Origin: Plenodomus lindquistii
Taxonomy: Eukaryota; Ascomycota; Dothideomycetes; Pleosporales; Leptosphaeriaceae
Direction: 5' to 3'
NCBI GenBank assembly: GCA_025504975.1
Contig: JANUWI010000019.1
Span: 744,001-808,000 of the forward strand
Length of the DNA stretch: 64,000 nucleotides
Under the pieces are notes generated by a model, which saw nothing but the letters and a program-made list of their open reading frames with translations, was not told the DNA's origin and did no database searches. Positions 1 to 9,774 of this stretch are shown piece after piece. Within the stretch, counting starts at the first letter, position 1. Each line of letters opens with the position of its first letter. The translations under genes were made by a program, and so were the position numbers.

Positions 1-2466
1 GGGATTCGGCGTGGACAGAGCCTCCAACCATTTACTCATGAGGTACGCGCATTCCAGGGTACACAGCGAATGCTGGATCGACCAGATGAATGATTGAGTC
101 TTGGCCACCAGACGATACCCAATCTTGATCGGTATCGACAGTGCCTGTGCTGAATGTAGTACCGCTCTGGTTATCTTGGGTGAGCGCTTGATTGTAGGCC
201 CTGCACGAAATGCATTCGCAATCAGCAACGGATCCCTAGTCTCCAGCGCTCGACCTGCTGTGTCCACATAGAGTCGAATGTATGCTAGTCGAAGAAGAGC
301 TGTAGAGTTGAAGGCAACTGGACCATTGGGGCTCATGGGATCAAGCGATGATTCTGGATTCCGGCGCCAGCCAAGCTGCCAATTTCTCAGAGCAACTTCG
401 AGTGCGGCGACGTCCTCTGCGCTTAGATCTCCGGTTCCATCATAACGGCAGCGAGCCGTTTGCCGCAGAAAAAATATCTGCTGTATCAAGGCGTGAATCA
501 AGGCGTAGTTGCCCGACGACGAGTTGCGCTCGGTTACGTCTCGTCCATCTTTGCTGAAAAGACGCTTGAGCGCATCCTGGAAATATACCTCGGGCTTCCG
601 CTTCGTCCGGGCCTCTTTCCATAGTGATTCGGTTGGTGCCTTGAACTCAGCTGCACTGCAAGGCAGTGTCAACTTGAGCTCCGATGTGAGCATAAATGGT
701 GGTATGTTGTACACTATACAGTGTAGATTGGAGAATCCTATTGTATCAGTTGTTAGCATTGGTCCACAATGTCGGCGCGCAGGTGAACTCATACCGTACA
801 CAATGAATTTCGTCCGTTTGATAGACTCGCGCCGGATCCAGTCAGTCCAATTCAGCTCCTCCGTGAATGGCTCGTTCTCCAGGCCATCGTCGCGAATCAA
901 GGTGGCTAGTATGCTTTGGAAGGCTAGCGCCTCTCGGAGAATCTCTTTGTGTTTTGCCCAGGTACAAAGAGCCATGAGTAGAAGTAGCGCTTGTGCTGTT
1001 TGCATGAGGTCCTCGCCGACTGAAATGCCCTCAGCATCGTATGGAATGCCCAACGGTCCTGGAATAGAGCCGACCCGAATTGGGCTATGTGTTGGAGTTG
1101 CAGCGTTCAAACTGATGCTGGATGCTTGTTCGGCGTCGAGCTGGTTCTGGAGGCGGACAAGTCGTGCATCCCTCTTCTTGATGCGATGGATTGCGATCGC
1201 TTTGCTGGCGTTAAACAACTCAATACCCTTCTCGCCTTCGAATGTATACTGTGCACCTACAGCAGCTAGAGCCAGGATGAGCTCGATAGAACAGGAATCG
1301 ACCGACATGGTTGAGATATGAAGAAATGGCATATGCTCATGAAAGCCGTTGATATAGGCGGCGATATATCTGCAAAGAGCCAACCGGGTTGGCAGCCTGA
1401 AATCACTTGATATAACAGCCGAAAACTCGCTCAATACGTCAACGATCCTCTGTCTGTCGTCGTGAGAGATATCCGCAAGCGAACGCTTACGTCCTCCCTC
1501 GTCGGGTGACAGGTCCTCGGGCTGTAACGACGGGAACCGCGAACCAAAGCGAGAGAGCGAGTGGGGCTCTTCCATCTGGTTTTGTCGCCACCCAGGCGCA
1601 GGCGCTGCTGTGAAGCCAGTCTCGGGTAGGTGTTCCTGGCCGTATGAGAAAGATTCTGGCGAGAAGAAAGGCATCGGCTGTTCGGTGTTCATCAAGGACG
1701 CAAAGTGGTAAGAATTGAATGGCTCGCTGTCGAGGAAATATGTCAGACTATCGAGTGACTCCGAAAAGCTAGGCCCCTGGGATTGAAAGTGATTATCAGC
1801 TGGAATGGACGATGTAAACTCTTCCATTGTCACCGCGACAGTGCCTGGCTGTGACGGGATAGGTGTCGGTAAATGCGCGTGCGAAGACACAGTATCGGCC
1901 ATATTTCCATGCAGTGCTTGATATTCGGCGGCCATAGAAAGGGCAGTCAAGGAGAACTCGCTGTTGTGCCCAAAAGTTATCGAGGCAAGTGACGTGGTTG
2001 GTTGATGTACGGACTGTGCTTCTATCGCTGGCGACTGCGACATCATACTTCGTATCTCCGGTACGGGTCGTCCAGCGTCCATGCTTGCCCGCACGCGCTT
2101 CTGCGGTCGATTTTCCGCATCCTCAGACATCGCTTCAGTACTGAAGGTAGGTTGCGCATCCTGTTGATTCTCTTGCGTCTTTCGATGGGTCAATCGCTCA
2201 TGTCGAACAAGAAGATCACTACAAAAGTGAACATTGTAATTCAATCAAGAGCCACGAGTAAATGCATACCTGCGTGTGAACGAGTAATTGCATTGCACGC
2301 AACGGAAAGGCTTCTCGCCACTATGTATCCTCTCGTGGCGCTGGAGGTGCTCCAGCCTGGCAAACCTTCTTTGGCAATGTTGACATACGAAACGTTTCTC
2401 CTTCTCTTTCTTCCCGGGCGGCGCTGGCGGCTCTGGGGCTTGCTCGACATCCGTCGCTGGCTCCAT
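1..2466 (-). CDS. C2H2 zinc-finger transcription factor with fungal_trans domain (3' end beyond window)
   Basis: Likely nuclear DNA-binding regulator. Exons read as 2466-2270, 2218-795 and 737-1; introns start GTATGC and GTATGA. The 786 visible codons are open to the window edge. Two C2H2 fingers lie at the N-terminus: C28/C31/H44/H48 and C56/C59/H72/H77. The second finger is split by intron 1 and becomes canonical (SFTRSDLLVRH) only after splicing, which confirms the junction. A basic KRVR stretch and a low-complexity linker follow, then an alpha-helical region from about residue 340 resembling the fungal-specific transcription factor domain (PF04082; NASKAIAIHRIK, LLLMALCTWAKHKE). Known members of this architecture regulate metabolism. 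It lies at the edge of the catabolic-looking cluster (2.9-11.5 kb) and could control it, which is inference. Start chosen at the first ATG, 8 residues ahead of the acidic/Pro linker; no upstream exon joins in frame. Confidence 0.9.
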
Positions 2467-2937
2467 TGCAGGGTTGAAAGTATTCTGTTTTAGTCAAAAG
2501 TCTTCATCGTGATTGGCCAGCATCGTACCACTGGCCCGGGGTCGCATCACTGGTTCTTGGAGTCGGATTGGGGATTCTCAAGTTGTGTAATTTGACATCG
2601 GAGAATGACTGCGAAAGTGTGGGGAAAGCTCAGATGCCGCGGGATTGAGTCGGTTCATGTGCGGGGTGCAGGAGGCGATGAATGCAACCAACCAAGTGCA
2701 GGCTTGGCATGGACGCGCTGACTCTGCGCGTGTCGCATTACAATCTACTCTACGCGATTAAAGAGGCAGAGGCACAAGAATAGGTTCACTGTTTGGAGTT
2801 CAAAATTGCTGTGAAGTGATGATGGATGGTCGATAGGCGAGTGGGCGCCCAAGACGCATAGTCAATCATCTCGTCATGCATGGTCCGTGCTTTCTCCACG
2901 CGTCTCATCTGTGTCCAGTGTGGAGAATCCTCACGCC
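2467..2937. other. intergenic, TF promoter region
   Basis: Upstream of the C2H2 regulator and 3' of the small ORF at 2938-3171. I see no ORF, RNA gene or repeat that I can support here. Confidence 0.6.
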
Positions 2938-3171
2938 CTACTTCTCCGCAGGAACCGCTACCTCGGCCTTCACAACAGGAACATCAGTCTGCTGATCGAG
3001 GACAATATCAGCATGTTGCTTGAACCACGCAAGCAACTCCTCCTCACCCTCCGGCCTCACTGAATCGATGCGACTCATCTTGTCCTTGGAGATCACATAG
3101 GCCTTCACCCCGTCAGAGTACATTTCGTCGCCTTCAACCTGATTCATGCAGGAAGCCATTTGTTGAGCCAT
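2938..3171 (-). CDS. small acidic hypothetical protein, 77 aa
   Basis: An ATG at 3171 opens a 77-codon frame: start MAQQMASCMNQVEG, then YVISKDKMSRIDSVRPEGEEELLAWFKQH and a Val/Glu-rich tail. The frame stays open upstream to 3384 but only with a GTG start, so the ATG is preferred. I recognise no family. The composition (no low-complexity, an amphipathic helix around EELLAWFKQHADIV) looks coding rather than random. It sits between the regulator and a CMD-family gene on the same strand; no transcript evidence is visible. Confidence 0.45.
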   Translation of the reverse strand: MAQQMASCMNQVEGDEMYSDGVKAYVISKDKMSRIDSVRPEGEEELLAWFKQHADIVLDQQTDVPVVKAEVAVPAEK

Positions 3172-3516
3172 TCTCTTCCTCCCGTCTTGCGATCTCAGGC
3201 GATATGTTGTTTGGTCGGCGATTGAATGAATTTCGTATGGAGACAGACTTAGTAAAATGAGACGAGGAAGATGTGCCAGAATATGAGAATAAATGCAGGC
3301 GCATGTTATCTCTTTATACCCACCTGGTGTATTCACGTGTCGTGTTGCCTGCTTACTGTCACGTGACGTTTCTGCTCCTAGCACTAGGCACCAGGTAATT
3401 GATTTCTATGACTCTCAATACGAGCTTTGCCATGATTTTGCGAAGTTGCTAGTTTGGGTAATGCCCCGCGATGTTTGACTGTGACACCTTCCTTTCTTTC
3501 ATCTGACTGACAATAT
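3172..3516. other. intergenic
   Basis: About 345 bp between the small ORF and the CMD gene; nothing further recognised. Confidence 0.5.
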
Positions 3517-3969
3517 CTACGCTCGATCACTCCTTTGTCCAAGCTCCCGGGGCATCTCTCCCTTCTCCGCCATCTCGTTCAGTACTTTCTCGGCAGTCTT
3601 CATCGCGTCAACGCCAGCGGGCACGCCGCAGTACGTGGTCGCGTGAATGATGGCTTCGCGTATCTCCAGCTCGGACAACCCGTTGTTCCTGGCCCCCCGG
3701 ACGTGAACGGCAAGCTCTGGAGCGCGATTCAGGGCCATGAGCATCCCGATGTTGATCAGACTCCGTTGTTGCTTCGAAAGACCGGGCCGAGTCCACGCGT
3801 AACCCCAGCACATCTCTGTAACGAGCTCTTGCCCAGCTCGCGAGAATTCGGTCGAGCCGTTCTCTAGTGCTCGATTGACATATTCATCACCCACGACACT
3901 CCTTCGCATCTTCAATCCCTCCTCAAAGAGGCCTTTGTGCAGCTCATCGTACTTGGGGTCTGTCGACAT
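3517..3969 (-). CDS. carboxymuconolactone decarboxylase (CMD) family protein, single domain
   Basis: 150 aa, single exon, ATG at 3969. Whole length fits the CMD fold (PF02627), all-alpha, cytosolic. Recognisable are the N-terminal GLKMRRSVVGDEYVNRAL, the central LSKQQRSLINIGMLMALNR helix and the C-terminal LSELEIREAIIHATTYCGVPAG segment. The latter carries the Glu/His positions used by 4-carboxymuconolactone decarboxylases (EIREAIIHA). The CxxC pair of AhpD peroxidases is absent, so decarboxylase- or isomerase-like chemistry is more likely than peroxidase. Length is about the usual 120-150 aa. Family enzymes open or decarboxylate lactones in aromatic-acid catabolism, but many fungal members have other substrates. 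Neighbours are a beta-hydroxyacid dehydrogenase on the same strand and an MBL-fold hydrolase, consistent with a degradative cluster. Confidence 0.88.
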   Translation of the reverse strand: MSTDPKYDELHKGLFEEGLKMRRSVVGDEYVNRALENGSTEFSRAGQELVTEMCWGYAWTRPGLSKQQRSLINIGMLMALNRAPELAVHVRGARNNGLSELEIREAIIHATTYCGVPAGVDAMKTAEKVLNEMAEKGEMPRELGQRSDRA

Positions 3970-4294
3970 ATTTGGCGATGGATCGTTCGACGATTGGGTT
4001 GCAATGCTAATCTGAGTAGAGGCAGCAAGGTTTGCGTAAGGATGGAACCTGTTTATCGTGCGCTGGATCTCTGTTGATTGTCAGATACGAATGTTTGATT
4101 ACGACTCATCAGAGGATGTGCGCAGGCCAACCTCGGTGGTTCCATTCCCCAACTTACCCCACTACCCCAATGCCACATGATTACGTCACATATCCGATGC
4201 AGAACCACCACAGAATACGAGTCACTAACTCATGTACAGGCAATACTGCAGTCTGATACGTGGTGACAGCGGCTGGAATCATCATTTTGCATGG
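3970..4294. other. intergenic
   Basis: 325 bp between the CMD gene start and the dehydrogenase stop. Small plus-strand ORFs here are antisense noise; no motif recognised. Confidence 0.5.
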
Positions 4295-5312
4295 TCAAGG
4301 CTCGCGTACCTCGGATTGCCAGTCCTCTTGGCCTCCAAGATACCGGTACACTACACGAGAATCCAAGTCTCGACAGCGAGGATCCTTTGCAGTGCTATCA
4401 TATGTCTCCAATCCGACTTGGCCCAAGACGTTGCGGGATCCCACACGTTGTGCCATATCTACGGCCAAGCCAAAGTCTTTGCGCATCAACTGCACCTTGA
4501 ATCCCTGCTTCCAACCACCCGATGATGGAGAATCCGGGTAAACGTGTGGCACTGGACAGAACTTGTCACAAATAGTGTTCTGCGCAGTGCCTGCAGCATA
4601 TACTTTGGCGAGGGTTCGTGGGTCCAGGCCAGAGCGCATCCCCATATCGAAAGCTTCCGAGCACGCTATTGCGATGATGCCAGACAAGTAATTGTTTGAC
4701 AGTTTCGCTGCCAGCCCGAGCGAAGGCCCGCCGCATGGTATTATTTGACCTCCCATCAGACTCATGAGATGTGTTAGGCGGGCAGCGTTCGGATCCGATT
4801 CTGCACAGCCAAGGAAGAATGCGATAGTCCCTTTGATTGCGCCGACAACGCCACCACTGACTGGTGAGTCGTAGAAGGATGCCGAAGGAAAGTGTGCGGA
4901 AATGTAGTCCTTCACTGCTAGACTCGTCGCAGTGTCTATCGTCGAACAGTCTATGAGAAGTTTGTTCGAGATATCCGCGCAACACACGCCGCTTTCAGAA
5001 TCGAGGTACACTGCGCGTACGTGCGCACCTTCCGGTACCATTGTTATGATTGTGTCCTACTTTCAGTCAATATTACGCTTTTGGATTGGGAGTTCGACGT
5101 ACAGCCTGTTCAGCGACATCCTTCGCGCTTTTCCCCCTAAAGACGCGTTCCGGAAACTCCTCGCAAACCTCATCCACCACCTGCTCAACTACATCATACA
5201 CGCAGATACGCGACTTCGGGGGTAGCTTCTCAGCCAGATGTGATAGCATCGGTCTACCCATAGCACCAAGACCAATAAAGCCCAGCTTGTCGAATTCATG
5301 TCTTTCCGCCAT
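4295..5312 (-). CDS. 3-hydroxyisobutyrate dehydrogenase family protein (copy 1)
   Basis: 323 aa in two exons, 5312-5103 and 5056-4295; the 46-bp intron runs GTACGT...TAG and the frame joins GCT|GAC. The N-terminal Rossmann fold has the dinucleotide loop GFIGLGAMG (residues 11-19). The substrate-binding segment reads DSPVSGGVVGAIKGTIAF, and the catalytic Lys region reads LAAKLSNNYLSG, as in beta-hydroxyacid dehydrogenases (NAD_binding_2 plus NAD_binding_11). The family oxidises beta-hydroxyacids, or reduces the semialdehyde, with NAD(P). Substrate cannot be read from sequence. It ends in the EVREP tail without a peroxisomal signal. A diverged paralogue lies at 8170-9212, so two dehydrogenases of the same family sit within 5 kb. 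It is divergent from the MBL-fold gene at 5783. Confidence 0.9.
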
Positions 5313-5782
5313 TTAGTGTTTTGTTGCCTTGTCAGGAGCGGCCCTATAGAGAACGTTCTGTTCTGCGTCCACGAAGACCCGAGGGATTCTGAGGAGAGAT
5401 TGAGGCTCTATGATTAGTATTGATATTTACGGCGACTGAATTCAAGAAAAGTTGAATCGACTCGTTGGGCGGTGCACTTAGTTGTGTCATGACAACAAGC
5501 CGCGGCCAGCAAGGTGGGGTTCACCCTTCCCCAACACACTAGGGTTCCACTAACTCGGACATACCCCATTCGGCCACAACTCTCAAGTGGCTGGCACAAT
5601 TAGCTGAGAGAAGCTCCCTCGATAGGCTCGTTGTGATGGTCCATTGTTCAAAATTTGCCTGGCATAGCCATACGATTGGCAGTCCTACCTATGAGCAGCT
5701 GCCCGATCTGCGGACTTACCGAGTATCCAATCTTTGACAGCATTTCCGATACAGCAGTTCCGATACAGCAGTTCCAGAAGTC
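5313..5782. promoter_or_regulatory. divergent promoter region with 14-bp tandem duplication
   Basis: 470 bp between the divergent dehydrogenase and MBL genes. A 14-mer (CGATACAGCAGTTC) occurs twice back to back at 5747-5760 and 5761-5774, directly before the MBL start. An upstream ATG at 5655 opens a different, short frame and is not used in the model. A TTTGACAG acceptor-like site at 5731-5740 could mean that an upstream exon exists. Confidence 0.4.
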
Positions 5783-6822
5783 ATGGTCAGTGAGGACGCA
5801 ACACGCTGCTCACCAGGAGTCTCGACGTCCAAGTCAGAATCTGCATCTGTAACCGTTCATGCCCTTTCCGGTGGTCACTTCACCCTGCCAGAATACCAAT
5901 TTGTACATCCTGTAGCGCGCGACGCTCGTCGAACGGTCCCTTCGCTTTGCTTCCTCATCCAACATCGCAATATCTATTCCCAAAAGACGACCAAAATCGT
6001 ATTTGATCTCGGCCTGCGGCGAGACGTCAAAAGGTATGCGGCACCAATACAGAAGCACATCCAGACGAGGCAGCCGATGACCACAGAGCACGATGTCACA
6101 AACAGCCTCGCGAATGGCGGACTTACACCCCAAGACATCGACTACGTTATCTACTCACATGTGAGTAAACCCTGCTCCTGAGTGTCGGACTGTATCCTGA
6201 TCTGTAAAAGGTTCACTGGGATCACGTCGGTGAACCGCGCAATTTTCCTACTTCTACCTTCGTTGTCGGGCATGGTGCAAAGGCTTTACTCGGCGGTGCC
6301 CCATCGACACTTCGCGGCGGTCATTCCTTTTTCGAAAGCGACCTGCTACCTGAAGGACGGACGATCGAGCTTTCCAACCCCACCCAGGAGGGTCTGTCCA
6401 AGTTCGACTCTGGCGTATCATCATGCGATGCAAACTTCTACAACCCATGGGAGTCGTATGGAGACCTTCCAAATGTTTTAGACCTCTTCGGCGATGGGTC
6501 TTTGTTGATTGTGGACGCGCCGGGGCATCTACAAGGCCACATCAATCTATTGGCACGAACACCAAACGGACGACAAATCTACATGGCGGGCGACGCATGT
6601 CACGATCGCCGGCTTTTGACTGGCGAGAAGACGGTTGGCGAGTGGAATGACACTGAAGGTCATGTCTGCTGTATCCACGCTGATCGCAAACAAGCGGAAC
6701 GTACTATCGAGAAAATCAGGGACCTCGAAGCACGAGGCGTTGAGATCATATTCGCGCACGATGTAGATTGGGAAAATGATCCAGCGAACAAAGGCAGGTT
6801 CTTGGGCGCAGAGAACAGCTAA
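5783..6822 (+). CDS. metallo-beta-lactamase-fold hydrolase
   Basis: 329 aa in two exons, 5783-6160 and 6211-6822, intron GTGAGT...AAAAG. The metal-binding motif HxHxDH (SHVHWDHVG; H126, H128, D130, H131) is built across the splice junction, which strongly supports it. Further metal-ligand candidates lie in DAPGHLQGHINLL, AGDACHD and FAHDVDW near the C-terminus. Layout matches the MBL superfamily (PF00753) of the lactonase-like type: strand-rich N-terminus, SLCFLIQH, then FDLGLRRDVK. Such enzymes hydrolyse lactones, thioesters or similar bonds with Zn or Fe. With CMD proteins and hydroxyacid dehydrogenases alongside, a lactone or ester substrate is plausible but unproven. The start is uncertain: the ATG at 5783 is the first in frame after a stop at 5735, but a short upstream exon is possible. 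Confidence 0.85.
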
Positions 6823-7295
6823 CTGTGGTTGCTCACGCACTCTTCTTCATGCCATCATCACAATCGTCGATCACGCATTTACCATCTCCATATGCAGAAT
6901 GCTGTCACCTCGCTCGTTCAATGGGGAACGTCTCGCTGCGGAGATTGGCAACGTAGACTGACAGTTGGGTCGTGCAGCTTGACCCCGCTTTCCCCGCATC
7001 TTGTGTTGGAGAAGGTGGGGCCTCCTCCTCACGCATCCTGCGGCGAAGTTTCATGTCATTGGAAATGGTGCATTCGGGCTCAACGGCTGTATTTCAAAAC
7101 TTAATTGAACGTGGGGACCGCACGCATGTCACATGTATTGTGGCTTGATGTGGCTAGACACGATGCATACCGCTGCCATGAACATGATCCCAGGACTGGG
7201 TATCCTTTCGTGATAGTCTTCTTAGCACCAGATCACTAGACCAGGGCCAATTCTACTTGATCCTATTTCTCACACAGTCTACTGCAAACCGTAAA
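6823..7295. other. intergenic
   Basis: About 470 bp between co-directional MBL and CMD-like genes; presumed 3' UTR and promoter. Nothing else recognised. Confidence 0.5.
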
Positions 7296-8121
7296 ATGTC
7301 CCTCACATCTGAACAACAACAGCTCAAAGACCGCTTTTACGCGGAACTCGGTCCAGAAGCATTCGATGAACAATGGGCGCGCATGCTGAAACATGCACCA
7401 GACATGTTCGCATCCAGCTTACGACTAACTAGCATTCCCAAAAAGACCACACATTTATCCCCCAAGATCCAGAGTCTTGTTTCGCTCGCGGTGAGCGCAG
7501 CATCAACACACCTTCACGTTCCAAATATCCACCGATACACACGCGAAGCATTACGAAATGGCGCAACAAATGCCGAAATTATCGAGACATTATCATTGAC
7601 AGCGACACTGGGCGTACATGCCTGTACAACCGGGATGCCACTCCTGTTCGAGGTGCTGGAAGAGCGAGGCGAGACGATGCCCAAAGGCATGGACGGCATG
7701 AGCAAGGAGCAATGGGCAATACGAGAGGACTTTGAGAAAAAGCGAGGGTACTGGAACACACTATGGGAGGAGTTCTTAAGGATCAGCCCGGAATTCTTCG
7801 ATGCGTACACGGAGTTTAGTTCAGTGCCATGGGTCAATGAGGGTGGGAAGGGGGTGCTGGAACCGAAGGTATGTGCTCCAAGATATATGCGTAAGAGGCT
7901 GACTGATGGATCAAAAGGTCAAGGAGTTGATTTACTGCGCGTTTGATACCGCTGCGACGCATATGTATCAGCCAGGGCTGAAGCTACACATGCGCAATGT
8001 TTTGAACTATGGTGGGACTGCGGGCGAGATTATGGAAGTTATGGAACTGGCGACACTACTCAGCATCAGTACCATAGATGTTGGACTGGAGGTTCTAGAA
8101 AAGGAACTGAAGACACAATGA
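7296..8121 (+). CDS. two-domain CMD/AhpD-like protein
   Basis: 258 aa in two exons, 7296-7868 and 7918-8121, intron GTATGT...AAAAG with in-frame join PK|VKELIY. Two related helical modules are visible. The first is around residues 50-110 (LSPKIQSLVSLAVSAAS and RNGATNAEIIETLSLTATLG); the second is at residues 190-258 (VKELIYCAFDTAATH and YGGTAGEIMEVMELATLL). Both follow the CMD repeat pattern of a helix, about 20 residues, then G(A/T)xxEIxExxxLA. No CxxC motif is present. Function is probably a cofactor-free decarboxylase or isomerase, or a scaffold of this fold; the substrate is unknown. The 3' end lies 48 bp from the convergent stop of dehydrogenase copy 2. The ATG at 7296 is preferred over an in-frame non-ATG start upstream. 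Confidence 0.85.
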
Positions 8122-8169
8122 AGACCAAGAGCTCCATGTCAGTCTACAATCAAAGCCATCGTGCTTGCC

Positions 8170-9212
8170 CTACTTCCTCTCGCTTTCATTCAGCCATTTG
8201 TAAACCACCCTCGCGTCCTTGCCTTTATACCGCTCATCCCCCATCGCCTCTCCAAACGCCTCCAACGTCGGCTTATCCAATATCGTTCTCGCTCCCACCA
8301 TCTCCGCCAACTGACTCCCCATCCCTAAGACCTTTGCGCACAGCTCAATTCTGAAGCCGCCCTCATAGTTCCGCGAACTCGGTACATTCGCTTGTATACC
8401 CGGCACCGGATTGCTTTTACTGGTCACCCAACACTGGCCTCCACTCACGTTAATCACATCAGTGAGTAGCGCAACATCGAGGCCCATCTTCGTGCCAATG
8501 TTCAGTGCTTCTGAGGCGGCGAGTGAGGTTATAGCGGAAAGGTAGTTGTTGATAACTTTGAACGCGGTGCCGGACCCAATGTCTCCGCAGAGGAAGATCG
8601 CGGAGGGTTTGCCCATGTGTGAGAGTAGGGACTTGACAGTTGGGTAGAGGTCTTTGTTGTTCATGCCTGCCATGAACGCGAGTGTGCCATCTTGTGCGCC
8701 CATGGGTCCGCCGGAGACTGGCGCATCGACGAATGTTAGGATGGACGATGCAGGGGAAGAGGATACGGCGCTGGAGACCGAGAGGATAGTGGAGGTTTCT
8801 ATTGTGCCGCATTCCATTATGATCTTGCCATTTGCCTTGGGCAAGCTGGGGTCTCCGATGAGGGTTTCTGCGCCTGCGAGAATGCCGGTTTGAGGATCGA
8901 GGTACACTTTCTCCACCACTTTGGCGTCGGGGAGCATGGAGATAACGGTGTCTGCTCTTTGTATTGCTTCGTAGCCATGCTTGATGATTTCGATGGCTCC
9001 ATTGCTTTTTGCATCTTGTTGGAAACGTGTAAGCGCGTCGGTGGAGACATCGCAAATCAAAAGTGTATGGGACTTGTCGATGCCTTTGCGGAGATTGAGG
9101 GCCATGGGATAGCCCATTACACCAAGACCTAGCCACTATTAGGCATTGAGACGTCTCGAAAGTTTGAATCAGACTCACCAATGAAGGCGATGGTCTTATC
9201 TGGAGTAGACAT
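8170..9212 (-). CDS. 3-hydroxyisobutyrate dehydrogenase family protein (copy 2)
   Basis: 330 aa in two exons, 9212-9179 (only 34 nt) and 9128-8170, intron GTGAGT...CTAG. The tiny first exon supplies MSTPDKTIAFIG. The join makes the complete Rossmann loop AFIGLGVMGYP, so the start is well supported. Later landmarks are ADTVISMLPD, the substrate motif DAPVSGGPMGAQDGTLAFMAG and the catalytic Lys region GTAFKVINNYLSA, plus a C-terminal KDARVVYKWL shared in pattern with copy 1 (DSRVVYRYL). Probably an NAD(P)-dependent beta-hydroxyacid dehydrogenase. The SERK end is not a peroxisomal signal. It converges on the two-domain CMD-like gene with 48 bp between stops. Confidence 0.92.
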
Positions 9213-9282
9213 AATGAAGGGATACGACAATGTTCTTTCGATCGTTTCTATTGCACACAGGCGTAACAATCACATACACTTT

Positions 9283-9486
9283 TCACGGTATCCCGACTAT
9301 GTCTTCAAAAATGAAGCTGGCTCTATGCTTCGTCGAAGGGTTCAACATGCGATATTCTTTCCAAGCCCGTTGTGTCTCTTCCCCGCACTGGAGTACCCCT
9401 GTCTCCACATCCGCACCCTCAACAATGAATGGTGTCCCCACACCGATCGCGTTATAGCCGCAGACGATGCCGCATCTTATTCCAGC
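9283..9486 (-). pseudogene. orphan terminal-exon-like ORF, unknown family
   Basis: A 67-codon minus frame follows an acceptor-like GCGATAG at 9487 and ends with TGA at 9283. Its residues look protein-like (GVGTPFIVEGADVETG, ETQRAWKEYRML), with balanced composition. I found no convincing upstream exon: the reading upstream carries stops in all joins I tried. It may be the remnant of another cluster enzyme or a real last exon whose 5' part I cannot see. No family recognised. Confidence 0.25.
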
Positions 9487-9774
9487 CTATCGCAAGCCGC
9501 AAAGCCATGGAACTGTACTACGATCGCACGTCCAATGGGTGACGCCAGAAGTCGTTGCGCCCATGCCTGGCAGAGGAACCGTGGACGCCTGATGGATCAG
9601 GCGCAATGCTTGCCAAGCTCTATGAATTCAATGACGGTAGTATTAGAGTAAGCAGCTTGGACATGATTCGTCTTACTGAATATGCAAACCTGCTGGCGTC
9701 CTTCACGACCTGACATCGTGCAGGCTTTTCGCATCGTCTTGATCATTGATTGACAGGGCTACAAAGTCGCAACA

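Noticed and set aside
509..1321. 270-residue plus-strand ORF
   Set aside because: Lies opposite the fungal_trans region of the C2H2 regulator, whose spliced minus frame gives a recognisable domain.
2938..3384. 148-residue version of the small ORF
   Set aside because: Its start would be GTG; the ATG at 3171 is the plausible eukaryotic start.
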